Of a stretch of DNA of 64,000 nucleotides, positions 30,359-38,014 are shown piece by piece; the first letter of the stretch is position 1, and the number at the start of each line of letters is the position of its first letter. Under the pieces are notes generated by a model that saw only the letters and a program-made list of their open reading frames with translations, was not told the DNA's origin and did no database searches. Source of the DNA: Hyphomicrobiales bacterium (lineage in GTDB: Bacteria > Pseudomonadota > Alphaproteobacteria > Rhizobiales > Xanthobacteraceae); assembly GCA_017305715.1 (NCBI GenBank), contig JAFKKG010000040.1, positions 1-64,000 of the forward strand, read 5' to 3'. A program made the translations under genes and the position numbers.

Positions 30359-31384
30359 TCACGCCATCGCGCGCTGCGGCAGCAGTTCCGCGATCTGGAC
30401 CGCGTTGAGCGCGGCGCCCTTGAGGAGCTGATCGGCGGAGACGAACATTGCGATCGAGTGACCCGAGGGGTCGCTGAGGTCCTTGCGGATGCGGCCGACC
30501 AGCACGTCGTCCTGGCCCGATGCGTCGATCGGCATCGGAAAATAGTTCTTCGCGCGATCGTCGATGATCTTCACGCCGGGCGCCTTCGACAGGATCGCGC
30601 GCACGTCGTCTTCGGTGATCGGGTTTTCGCATTCGAAGGTGATGGCCTCGCAATGCGCGCGCAGCACCGGCACCCGCACGCAGGTGACACCGATCGCGAT
30701 CTTCTCATCCTCGAAGATCTTTCGGGTCTCCTTGATGACCTTGGTCTCTTCGTCGTTGTAGCCGGTCTCGGGATCGATCGCGGTGTTGTGGCTGAACACG
30801 TTGAAAGCATAGGGCAGCGGGATCACCTTGGGCGTGAACGGCCGGCCCTCGAGGCTCGCGCGGGTCGATTCCTTCAGTTCCTCCATCGCCGCCGCACCGG
30901 CGCCGCTGGCGGCCTGATAGGTCGAGATGATCATGCGCTTGATGCGGTTCTGGCGGTGGATCGGCCACAGCGGCACCAGGGCCGTGATCGCCGAGCAGTT
31001 CGGATTGGCGATGATGCCCTTGTGGTCGCGGATGCGGCCCGCGTTGATTTCGGGGATGACCAGTGGCACGTCCGGATCCATCCGGAAGGCCGATGAATTG
31101 TCGACCACCACGGCGCCCGACTTCACTGCGATCGGCGCATACTTCTTCGAAATGCCGCCGCCGGCCGAGAACAGCGCGATGTCGACGCCGTGGAAGGAGT
31201 GCGGGCCGAGTTCCTCGATCACGACCCGATCGCCGCGGAAATCGATGGTCTGGCCGGCCGAACGGGCGCTCGCCAGCGCCTTGAGCCTGCCGACGCGGAA
31301 ATTGCGCTTGTCCATGGTGGCGATGAATTCGGCCCCGACGGCGCCGGTCACGCCGACAATGGCCACTACTGGATCGTTGCTCAC
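30359..31384 (-). CDS. asd: Aspartate-semialdehyde dehydrogenase
   Basis: Reduces aspartyl phosphate to aspartate semialdehyde, the branch point to Lys/DAP, Thr and Met. The protein has 341 residues from a GTG start preceded by AAAGGGAAA. It shows the NADP-binding VGVTGAVG, the catalytic Cys130 in NPNCSAI, the SGAGAAAMEEL segment and TCVRVPVLRAHCEAI. An intrinsic terminator in the same orientation ends about 30 bp before the start and a Thr/Lys-rich mini-ORF lies upstream of it, so expression is probably controlled by attenuation. Confidence 0.98.
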   Translation of the reverse strand: MSNDPVVAIVGVTGAVGAEFIATMDKRNFRVGRLKALASARSAGQTIDFRGDRVVIEELGPHSFHGVDIALFSAGGGISKKYAPIAVKSGAVVVDNSSAFRMDPDVPLVIPEINAGRIRDHKGIIANPNCSAITALVPLWPIHRQNRIKRMIISTYQAASGAGAAAMEELKESTRASLEGRPFTPKVIPLPYAFNVFSHNTAIDPETGYNDEETKVIKETRKIFEDEKIAIGVTCVRVPVLRAHCEAITFECENPITEDDVRAILSKAPGVKIIDDRAKNYFPMPIDASGQDDVLVGRIRKDLSDPSGHSIAMFVSADQLLKGAALNAVQIAELLPQRAMA

Positions 31385-31417
31385 GTTGGTATTTCCCTTT
31401 GTTTGCAGGCAATAAAA

Positions 31418-31445
31418 AAGCCCCGGTCCTTTTCAGGCGGGGCTT
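31418..31445 (-). terminator. Intrinsic terminator just upstream of asd (attenuator)
   Basis: On the - strand AAGCCCCG and CGGGGCTT form an 8-bp stem with a partly paired loop, followed directly by TTTTTTATT. It ends about 30 bp before the asd GTG in the same orientation. Its left arm can alternatively pair with leader sequence at 31488-31496, which would prevent terminator formation. Confidence 0.8.
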
Positions 31446-31470
31446 CGGTTCAGATGATGCGATCGTTCGA

Positions 31471-31542
31471 CTACGCGCGCACGGCTCCCGAGCCCCCCGA
31501 GGGTGCTTTGGTTTTCGCGGTGCGTTTGGTGGTCGCGTTCAT
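31471..31542 (-). CDS. Putative leader peptide of asd
   Basis: A 23-codon frame, MNATTKRTAKTKAP followed by SGGSGAVRA. Four Thr and four Lys codons fall within codons 4-12, and Thr and Lys are both end products of the asd pathway. There is no Shine-Dalgarno; a sigma70-like -10 element ends 8 bp before the ATG, so the transcript may start at or next to the AUG, as in leaderless rhizobial trpL. Codons 16-19 contain the segment that can pair with the terminator arm. Confidence is for the regulatory reading as a whole. Confidence 0.55.
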   Translation of the reverse strand: MNATTKRTAKTKAPSGGSGAVRA

Positions 31543-31550
31543 GGTGCGGA

Positions 31551-31579
31551 CTTATGCGGCAGCTTTGGGCTGCCGTCAA
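31551..31579 (-). promoter_or_regulatory. Sigma70-like promoter of the asd leader
   Basis: On the - strand TTGACG (31579-31574), a 17-bp spacer and CATAAG (31556-31551). The -35 matches five of six consensus bases and the -10 four of six, with ideal spacing. The predicted start falls within a few bases of the leader ATG at 31542. Confidence 0.55.
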
Positions 31580-31624
31580 CGGGTTTTGCCCCGTCCGGGC
31601 TGCAACGCTGGCAGGCGCGTCGCG

Positions 31625-32230
31625 TCATCGCCGACCGGCGGCGCCGGGTGGCTCGAGGATCACCTGCTTCAGGTCGCTGCCGGTCATGACGACGATCGCG
31701 AAATTCAGCCGGCTGCTTTCGCGGATCAGGCCGCCGCTGATGGCCTTGCCGTCCGCCACCTGTTCGGCCACGCGAACGGCATCCTTCAGGCGGTGCCGGA
31801 TCGTCTTGAGTGCCACGAGGTTGCTGCGGTTCTCGGCATCGAGCTGCGTCAGCGGCAACGCGGCTTCGCCGCCGACGATCTTGCCGGTCCTGGCGTCGAT
31901 CGTGTGTCGCCAGAGGCGGTCGTGGTGAAGGGTCTTGACGCGGTAGACCGGAGCATCCGACGCGCCGTCGAAGCTGACATCGGCGGTCGTCGCGCCGGCA
32001 TGCTGGGCCTCGGCGATGGCCATCGCTTGGCTCATCGAGACGGTCGCGCCGCGGAAAGCCGCAAGTTCGCGGCTGACGGCCTGCTGATCAGACGCCGCGC
32101 CATCCCCGGGTTCACGGCTGAGCGCGGCGGCCTCGTCGGCCGACGATGCCATGGCACCGACCGGGGCGGGGAGGGTGATCGCGACCAGGAGGGCTGCAAG
32201 CAACGGTCTCCAGCATTTTGGCGCACGCAT
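31625..32230 (-). CDS. PepSY-domain protein, exported
   Basis: A precursor of about 201 residues. The ATG at 32230 has GGAG nine bases upstream; an ATG at 32245 has its AGGG too close. The signal is MRAPKCWRPLLAALLVAITLPAPVGAMA. The mature part has a helix-rich segment (SMSQAMAIAEAQHAGATTADVSFDG) and the strand pair APVYRVKTLHHDRLWRHTIDARTGKIVG, the PepSY pattern typical of small periplasmic proteins. A TetR-type operator lies about 200 bp upstream, shared with the patatin gene. Confidence 0.75.
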   Translation of the reverse strand: MRAPKCWRPLLAALLVAITLPAPVGAMASSADEAAALSREPGDGAASDQQAVSRELAAFRGATVSMSQAMAIAEAQHAGATTADVSFDGASDAPVYRVKTLHHDRLWRHTIDARTGKIVGGEAALPLTQLDAENRSNLVALKTIRHRLKDAVRVAEQVADGKAISGGLIRESSRLNFAIVVMTGSDLKQVILEPPGAAGRR

Positions 32231-32424
32231 GCTTGCAGTCTCCATCCCTGAGCCTATGTCTGCCGGCGGACCGGCCGGATCGCCTCGATGAAGGCGCGGC
32301 CGACCCCTTGGGGGCATAAGGGTCGGCCGCGGAGCGTCGCAAACGGGCTGTACCGCCGCTTGTGGCGATCGAAGCGGAGAGGGCTCCCGCCGGGGACTAG
32401 GACGTCGGAAACCCGCAACCGCTC

Positions 32425-32455
32425 ATAACAAAACCATACCGTATCGTTTTGTTAT
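32425..32455. promoter_or_regulatory. TetR-type operator, site 1
   Basis: A 31-bp inverted repeat whose core AAAAC-C-ATAC-C-GTAT-C-GTTTT recurs at 34635. It lies upstream of the PepSY gene and downstream of the tetR gene, and is flanked by ATAAC/GTTAT arms that extend the symmetry. Confidence 0.7.
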
Positions 32456-32510
32456 GGTCAACAAATGCCCCGTGCCGTACCGCGCGTAAAACGCCGTTCT
32501 CACGGAATTG

Positions 32511-33287
32511 TCAGCGGGAGGGGCGCCGCCGGATGCCGGCTTTGGGGGTGGATTGAATGCGGCTTGCAGGTCCCAGCGCACCGGCCAGGAACAGCCTGAT
32601 CGCGAGCCGCATGCGCTTCTCTGCGGACTTCACTTCCAGCGGCGTTCCGAACGTCGCCATGCGGTGGGTGTGACCGACGACCACGTCGAGAAACACTTCG
32701 GCGGCGATGCCGGTATCCTCGACGTCCATGGCGCCCTGGGCCACCAGATGGTCGAAGAAGCGCGCGGTGGTGGAGACGGCTTTCAGCCAGCCTTCTTCCT
32801 TGCCGAGTTTGGCGATGTCGGGGAAGTTGATGGCCTGTGCCGTCATCATGCGGCTGAACGCGACGGCATCGGGTCCGCAGGTGAACATCAGCATCTCGCG
32901 GCCGACCTCATTGAGGCGCTGCTCGACTGAAATGTCCGAGGAGCGAGCAAGCTGCATCTCGGCGGCTTCCGCAAGCGGAGCGAGCCAGCGCGCAATTTCG
33001 CGCCGCAGCACCTCTGCAAATAGCCCGCGCTTGTCGCCGTAGCGTGCATAGACGGTCGGCTTGCTGACCCGGGCGGCTTCCGCCACCGCATCCAGCGAGG
33101 TCGCATCATAGCCGCGGTCCAGGAAAAGACGGGTGGCGACGTCGATCAGCCGCTGATCGCGCTCGATCGCGGCGCTTTTCGTCGGCCGTCCGCCGCGCGA
33201 CTTCGGGACGTCGCGTCTTGCCGGTCTGGCCCTGGTCGCAGTCAATCCCATGCCTCCTGATTCCTGCGCGGTCGTCATAACGATCAT
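32511..33287 (-). CDS. TetR-family transcriptional regulator
   Basis: A 258-residue regulator. After a basic, Pro/Arg-rich tail (PARRDVPKSRGGRPTKSAA), the TetR helix-turn-helix is complete: IDVATRLFLDRGYDATSLDAVAEAARVSKPTVYARYGDKRGLFAEVL. The C-terminal half (from about 110) fits the AefR-like/TetR_C ligand domain with TAQAINFPDIAKLG. Two matching 21-bp palindromes flank the locus, one upstream of the PepSY gene and one upstream of the patatin gene, and are its likely targets. Exact start among several Met codons is uncertain. Confidence 0.93.
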   Translation of the reverse strand: MIVMTTAQESGGMGLTATRARPARRDVPKSRGGRPTKSAAIERDQRLIDVATRLFLDRGYDATSLDAVAEAARVSKPTVYARYGDKRGLFAEVLRREIARWLAPLAEAAEMQLARSSDISVEQRLNEVGREMLMFTCGPDAVAFSRMMTAQAINFPDIAKLGKEEGWLKAVSTTARFFDHLVAQGAMDVEDTGIAAEVFLDVVVGHTHRMATFGTPLEVKSAEKRMRLAIRLFLAGALGPASRIQSTPKAGIRRRPSR

Positions 33288-33377
33288 TGCTCTATAACGC
33301 GCAGCACGAGGGGCGTCATCGCGAATCTGGCCGAATTGGCCATATCGTCAACGGTCGATGTTCCGTGCCCGCGTGGC

Positions 33378-34556
33378 TCATGGGAGCGTCGAGGCCCAGG
33401 CGCGGCCTGACGCAGCCTTCTCGTAGCCGTACTGATAGAGGGCGCGCATATAGGCGGTGTCGAATCCCTCCGAGGGCGGCGCGGGATAGTCGCGCTCGAT
33501 ATAGGACAGATGGAAGCCCCACCGGTTGCGCCTGGCGAAATCATAGGTCGAGAAGATCACCGAGCGCGTCTGCGACTGGGTGATCGACGACAGGCTGCGT
33601 GAGGCGACGTCGAGCGTGCTGTTGGACACGAGTTCAAACGTCCGCTCGATCTTCTTGTTGACGAGGATGTAGATGTCCATCCGGTTGTTTCCGGGCAGAC
33701 GGCCTTGGAAGAGCAGCGTCTCCGGCACGGTCAGGACCGGAGCGGTCACGCCGCCGTCGACATGCATCTCCTCGAAGCGCCGGCCCTGGCCCTCGGCTTC
33801 GATCATGATCGGCGGGAAGACCAGCGGAATGCTGGCGGAGGCCGCCATCACGTCGCGAAACAGGCGCAGTGCCTCGGGCGAGCCGACCGCGGCGATTTTC
33901 CCCATGTCCCACACGGCCGTGCGCTGGGTGTCGAGATCGGTCGTCACCACCAGCAGCTTGCGGCCCTTGGCGTTTTCGCGGGCGACGGCAGCCAGGAGCT
34001 CCGGCCCGACATAGCGGGCCACCAGCTCGCGCAGCCTGGTGTTGCCGAACAGGCCGGATCCGAACAGCACGCGCACGATGCTGGGGCTCTCGAGCAGGCT
34101 TTCGGCTATACCGCTGGTGTAGACCTCCTTCAATGTGTCGTCATATTGCGAGCCGAGGAATGCGAAGGGCGCGATCAGGCCGCCGGTGCTGACGCCCGAC
34201 ACGGCCGAGAAGGTCGGGCGATTGCCGGCCGCGGTCCAGCCGTTCAACACGCCCACGCCATAGGCGCCGTCGGCGCCGCCGCCGGAGAGCGCGAGATAGG
34301 TCCTGGCGGAGGCGAGGTCGTCTTTCTCGAAACGAAATTTCGTGGCGGGCTCGTCGGTGTAGCGCCGCAGCCCCTCGATATCGAGCACGCGGGCGCTGGC
34401 GGCATCCGCGGCGCTGTAGGGCGTCCGGGGCAGCGAGGTGCAGGCGGCCAGCGCCAGGCTGCACAGCAGGATGGCCGCGCCGCGCAGGCGTGAGCCCGTC
34501 CTCCTGATCCGGCTCTCGGAGAAGGTCGATTTGGTCAGCAATGAGAGGGAGGGCAT
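33378..34556 (-). CDS. Patatin-like phospholipase, lipoprotein
   Basis: A 392-residue serine hydrolase. The N-terminal signal ends in a lipobox (SLALAAC, Cys39), so it is probably a lipoprotein. The patatin core shows the oxyanion loop SGGGADGAYGVGVL, the nucleophile elbow GVSTGG (Ser-Asp dyad) and the catalytic Asp in HVDGG. Family members hydrolyse acyl lipids. A TetR-type operator lies about 80 bp upstream. Which lipid it attacks cannot be read from the sequence. Confidence 0.92.
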   Translation of the reverse strand: MPSLSLLTKSTFSESRIRRTGSRLRGAAILLCSLALAACTSLPRTPYSAADAASARVLDIEGLRRYTDEPATKFRFEKDDLASARTYLALSGGGADGAYGVGVLNGWTAAGNRPTFSAVSGVSTGGLIAPFAFLGSQYDDTLKEVYTSGIAESLLESPSIVRVLFGSGLFGNTRLRELVARYVGPELLAAVARENAKGRKLLVVTTDLDTQRTAVWDMGKIAAVGSPEALRLFRDVMAASASIPLVFPPIMIEAEGQGRRFEEMHVDGGVTAPVLTVPETLLFQGRLPGNNRMDIYILVNKKIERTFELVSNSTLDVASRSLSSITQSQTRSVIFSTYDFARRNRWGFHLSYIERDYPAPPSEGFDTAYMRALYQYGYEKAASGRAWASTLP

Positions 34557-34634
34557 TGGCCGTCAGTCACCGTTCACGCACTTGGTCCACGCACCTGCCG
34601 CCGCCGGCCGCGGAGTCCTGTCCAGCCCTCTTAT

Positions 34635-34655
34635 AAAACTATACGGTATCGTTTT
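34635..34655. promoter_or_regulatory. TetR-type operator, site 2
   Basis: AAAAC-T-ATAC-G-GTAT-C-GTTTT, differing from site 1 (32430-32450) only at two central or inner bases. It lies in the divergent region between the patatin gene and tgt, 79 bp from the patatin start. Confidence 0.7.
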
Positions 34656-34768
34656 ATTTAACAAGTGAAACCCGACCCACCCGGACGGCTCAATTGTGTC
34701 CGGCACGGGGCGCCGGGTTGCTCATAGGGCGGTTGCTTGGCCGATCCCGGCACGCAATAAGCAGCGCC

Positions 34769-35902
34769 ATGAATCTTCCCAATCATTTCGAATTGCTCAA
34801 AATCGATGGCCAGGCCCGGCGTGGCCGGCTGACGACCCCGCACGGAATCGTGCAGACCCCGGCCTTCATGCCGGTCGGCACGGCCGGCGCCATGAAGGGC
34901 ATGCATTGGCGCGAGGTGCGCGACGCCGGTGCCGGCATCGTGCTCGGCAATACCTACCATCTGATGCTGCGGCCCGGCGCGGAACGGATCGCGGCGCTTG
35001 GCGGCTTGCAGAAATTCACCGGATGGAACGGCCCGATGCTGACCGATTCCGGCGGCTTCCAGGTGATGTCGCTGTCCGAGCTGCGCAAGGTGACCGAAAA
35101 GGCCGTGACCTTTCGCTCGCATATCGACGGCGCCAAGGTCGAACTCTCGCCGGAACGTTCGATCGAAGTACAGCGGCTGATCGGTTCCGACATCGCCATG
35201 CAGATGGACGAATGCGTCCGGCTGCCGGCCGCACGCGCCGATATCGAACGCGCGATGCAGTTGTCGCTGCGCTGGGGCGAGCGTAGCAAGGGCGCCTTCG
35301 AGAGCGCGCCCGACGGCTACATGCTGTTCGGCATCGTGCAGGGCGGCGACGTGCCGGAGTTGCGCCATGCGAGTGCGCGCGGGCTGGTCGAGACCGGGTT
35401 CCACGGCTACGCGATCGGCGGCCTCGCGGTCGGCGAACCCCAGGCGGTGATGCTCGCGATGATCGAGGAGACCGCGCCGCTTCTGCCGCAGGATCGCCCG
35501 CGTTATCTGATGGGCGTCGGCACGCCCGAGGATCTGCTGGAAGCCGTGGCGCGCGGCATCGACATGTTCGACTGCGTGATGCCGACCCGCAACGGACGCC
35601 ATGGCATGGCGTTCACGCGCTTCGGCCAGATCAATCTGCGCAACGCCCGCCATGCCGACGATCCGAGGCCGCTCGATGAGGAAAGCAGCTGGCCGGCGAC
35701 GCGCGATTATTCGCGCGCCTATCTGCATCATCTGGTGCGGTCGGGCGAGACGCTGGGCGCGATGCTGCTGTCGGAAATCAATATCGCGTATTATCAGCAC
35801 CTGATGGCCGGCATGCGGGAAGCGATCGGCAACGGCAGCTTCGAGGCGTTCCAAAAACAAACGCGCGCCGGATGGGCGCGCGGAGATATTGCCGTCAGAT
35901 AA
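34769..35902 (+). CDS. tgt: tRNA-guanine transglycosylase, zinc site missing
   Basis: Exchanges guanine 34 for preQ1 in tRNAs with GUN anticodons. The protein has 377 residues from MNLPNHFELL; the frame is open upstream without support. Active-site blocks are intact: TDSGGFQVMSL, the VQGG substrate loop and the nucleophile FDCVMPTRNGRHG. The structural zinc site (C-x-C-x2-C ... H in E. coli) is entirely replaced: S306, W308, T311 (EESSWPAT) and I337. YSRAYLHHL and GAMLLSE around it are well conserved, so this is not random decay. Confidence 0.97.
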   Translation: MNLPNHFELLKIDGQARRGRLTTPHGIVQTPAFMPVGTAGAMKGMHWREVRDAGAGIVLGNTYHLMLRPGAERIAALGGLQKFTGWNGPMLTDSGGFQVMSLSELRKVTEKAVTFRSHIDGAKVELSPERSIEVQRLIGSDIAMQMDECVRLPAARADIERAMQLSLRWGERSKGAFESAPDGYMLFGIVQGGDVPELRHASARGLVETGFHGYAIGGLAVGEPQAVMLAMIEETAPLLPQDRPRYLMGVGTPEDLLEAVARGIDMFDCVMPTRNGRHGMAFTRFGQINLRNARHADDPRPLDEESSWPATRDYSRAYLHHLVRSGETLGAMLLSEINIAYYQHLMAGMREAIGNGSFEAFQKQTRAGWARGDIAVR

Positions 35903-35908
35903 ACGATA

Positions 35909-36121
35909 TCAGTTACAGGCGAACCGCTTCACCGAGTGCTTGGTCACGAAGCCGTAACCGCAGGTATCGCAGGTCCAGAGGTAGCTGATCACGTAGTCGT
36001 TGAGGTAGGCAGATGCTTCCGCGGCTACCATGGAGTCCGCACATACCGGGCAGGTCGGTAAATCACAACCACGCGGGTCGGGCCTAGACGCGACGGACAG
36101 GACTTCAGCAGTTGCTGGCAT
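35909..36121 (-). CDS. Small zinc-ribbon-like hypothetical protein
   Basis: A 70-residue protein from the ATG at 36121, chosen because AGGAGG precedes it; the frame is open to 36154. It carries two Cys pairs, CDLPTCPVC and CDTCGYG, plus a final Cys, consistent with a zinc ribbon. The middle (YLNDYVISYLWTCDTCGYGF) is aromatic. I recognise it as a small conserved protein of Bradyrhizobium relatives without known function. The 36122-36353 gap upstream contains a CTCCT/AGGAG inverted pair near 36300 but no gene. Confidence 0.7.
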   Translation of the reverse strand: MPATAEVLSVASRPDPRGCDLPTCPVCADSMVAAEASAYLNDYVISYLWTCDTCGYGFVTKHSVKRFACN

Positions 36122-36353
36122 CGTGACCTCCTTGCGATCTGAAGCTGAACTCACCTAACGACGAAAGTATAAACCGATTTCTTTGACGTTGTCGCAACAC
36201 AAATGCGTTGGATTGACGTTATCGGGAAAATTCGATTTTGCGATGCAGCGAAATTTCGCCGCAGACGTTTCTGACTTGCGCATCGGCTCGGCCACCTCCT
36301 AAGTAAGGAGAGGCCACGAATTCAGGGCACAATATCACCAAAGGAGTGTCGTC

Positions 36354-37331
<978 letters not shown>

Positions 37332-37333
37332 CG

Positions 37334-37573
37334 ATGGCGGACCAGCCGAGGCGGCCGAGGACCCTGAACGACGCGCGCACCGAAGCCGAGGCGGCGTTCA
37401 AGCGCACCACCACCAAGGTGGTGGAAGCGCCACCGAAGCCGACAGCGCTTCCCGGCGTGAAGGAACTGGTGTCGCTGCGCATCGACCAGGATGTGCTCGA
37501 GCATTTCCAGGAAGGCGGTCCTGGCTGGCAGGACCGGATCAACGAGGCGCTGCGAAAGGCCGCCGGCAAATAG
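37334..37573 (+). CDS. Orphan BrnA-like antitoxin
   Basis: A 79-residue protein whose C-terminal half (VKELVSLRIDQDVLEHFQEGGPGWQDRINEALRKAAG) is the ribbon-helix-helix BrnA/DUF4415 pattern. BrnA normally neutralises BrnT, encoded just upstream, but the upstream gene here is cysK, 2 bp away, and no BrnT-like frame is visible. It may be a solitary regulator or an antitoxin acting on a distant toxin. The N-terminal part is Lys/Arg/Thr-rich and unstructured. Confidence 0.7.
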   Translation: MADQPRRPRTLNDARTEAEAAFKRTTTKVVEAPPKPTALPGVKELVSLRIDQDVLEHFQEGGPGWQDRINEALRKAAGK

Positions 37574-37585
37574 ATCCCCCGCGCG

Positions 37586-37963
37586 ATGGGTTCTGATTTG
37601 GGTGCCAAGATCAGCCTTGCCGCGATCGATCGCGCCACCACCGGTCTTGCGCTGGTGCTGGCCGTTTGCCTTGCCGGTCCGGCTCACGCCGACGAGGTGC
37701 CGTTTGCCTGCACGATCCTGCCGGGCGAGGAACTCGCCAGCATCATGATGACGAACCCGCTTGCCGGCGACGCTTCCTGCATCGTGACGTGCAAATTCTC
37801 GACCACCAAATACGATAACAACCCGCAGATCACCTGCGCCAAGGCGGTGCCGGCGGGCAAGGAAGTGGAGATGTGCCGGCTGACGTCGGGCGGCGACAAA
37901 TTCGTCAAACTGACCGAAGGCCGTGCCGACTGTTTGCGGCTCTCCAGCCCCAGCGCCGAATGA
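37586..37963 (+). CDS. Secreted cysteine-containing hypothetical protein
   Basis: A 125-residue precursor with a signal peptide ending AGPAHA. The mature part has six cysteines (FACTIL, ASCIVTCKF, ITCAKA, MCRLT, DCLRL), suggesting a small disulfide-stabilised periplasmic protein. I recognise no family. It starts 12 bp after the BrnA-like gene and is probably in the cysK operon. A bidirectional terminator follows at once. Confidence 0.6.
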   Translation: MGSDLGAKISLAAIDRATTGLALVLAVCLAGPAHADEVPFACTILPGEELASIMMTNPLAGDASCIVTCKFSTTKYDNNPQITCAKAVPAGKEVEMCRLTSGGDKFVKLTEGRADCLRLSSPSAE

Positions 37964-37993
37964 AAAAAGCCCGGGATGAATCCCAGGCTTTTT
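37964..37993. terminator. Bidirectional intrinsic terminator
   Basis: AAAAAGCC-GGGA and TCCC-GGCTTTTT arms with one mismatch and a TGAA loop, with T runs on both strands. It serves the cysK operon on + and the caspase-like gene on -. Confidence 0.88.
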
Positions 37994-38014
37994 GCCGTCG
38001 ATTGTCCTTTGGTG

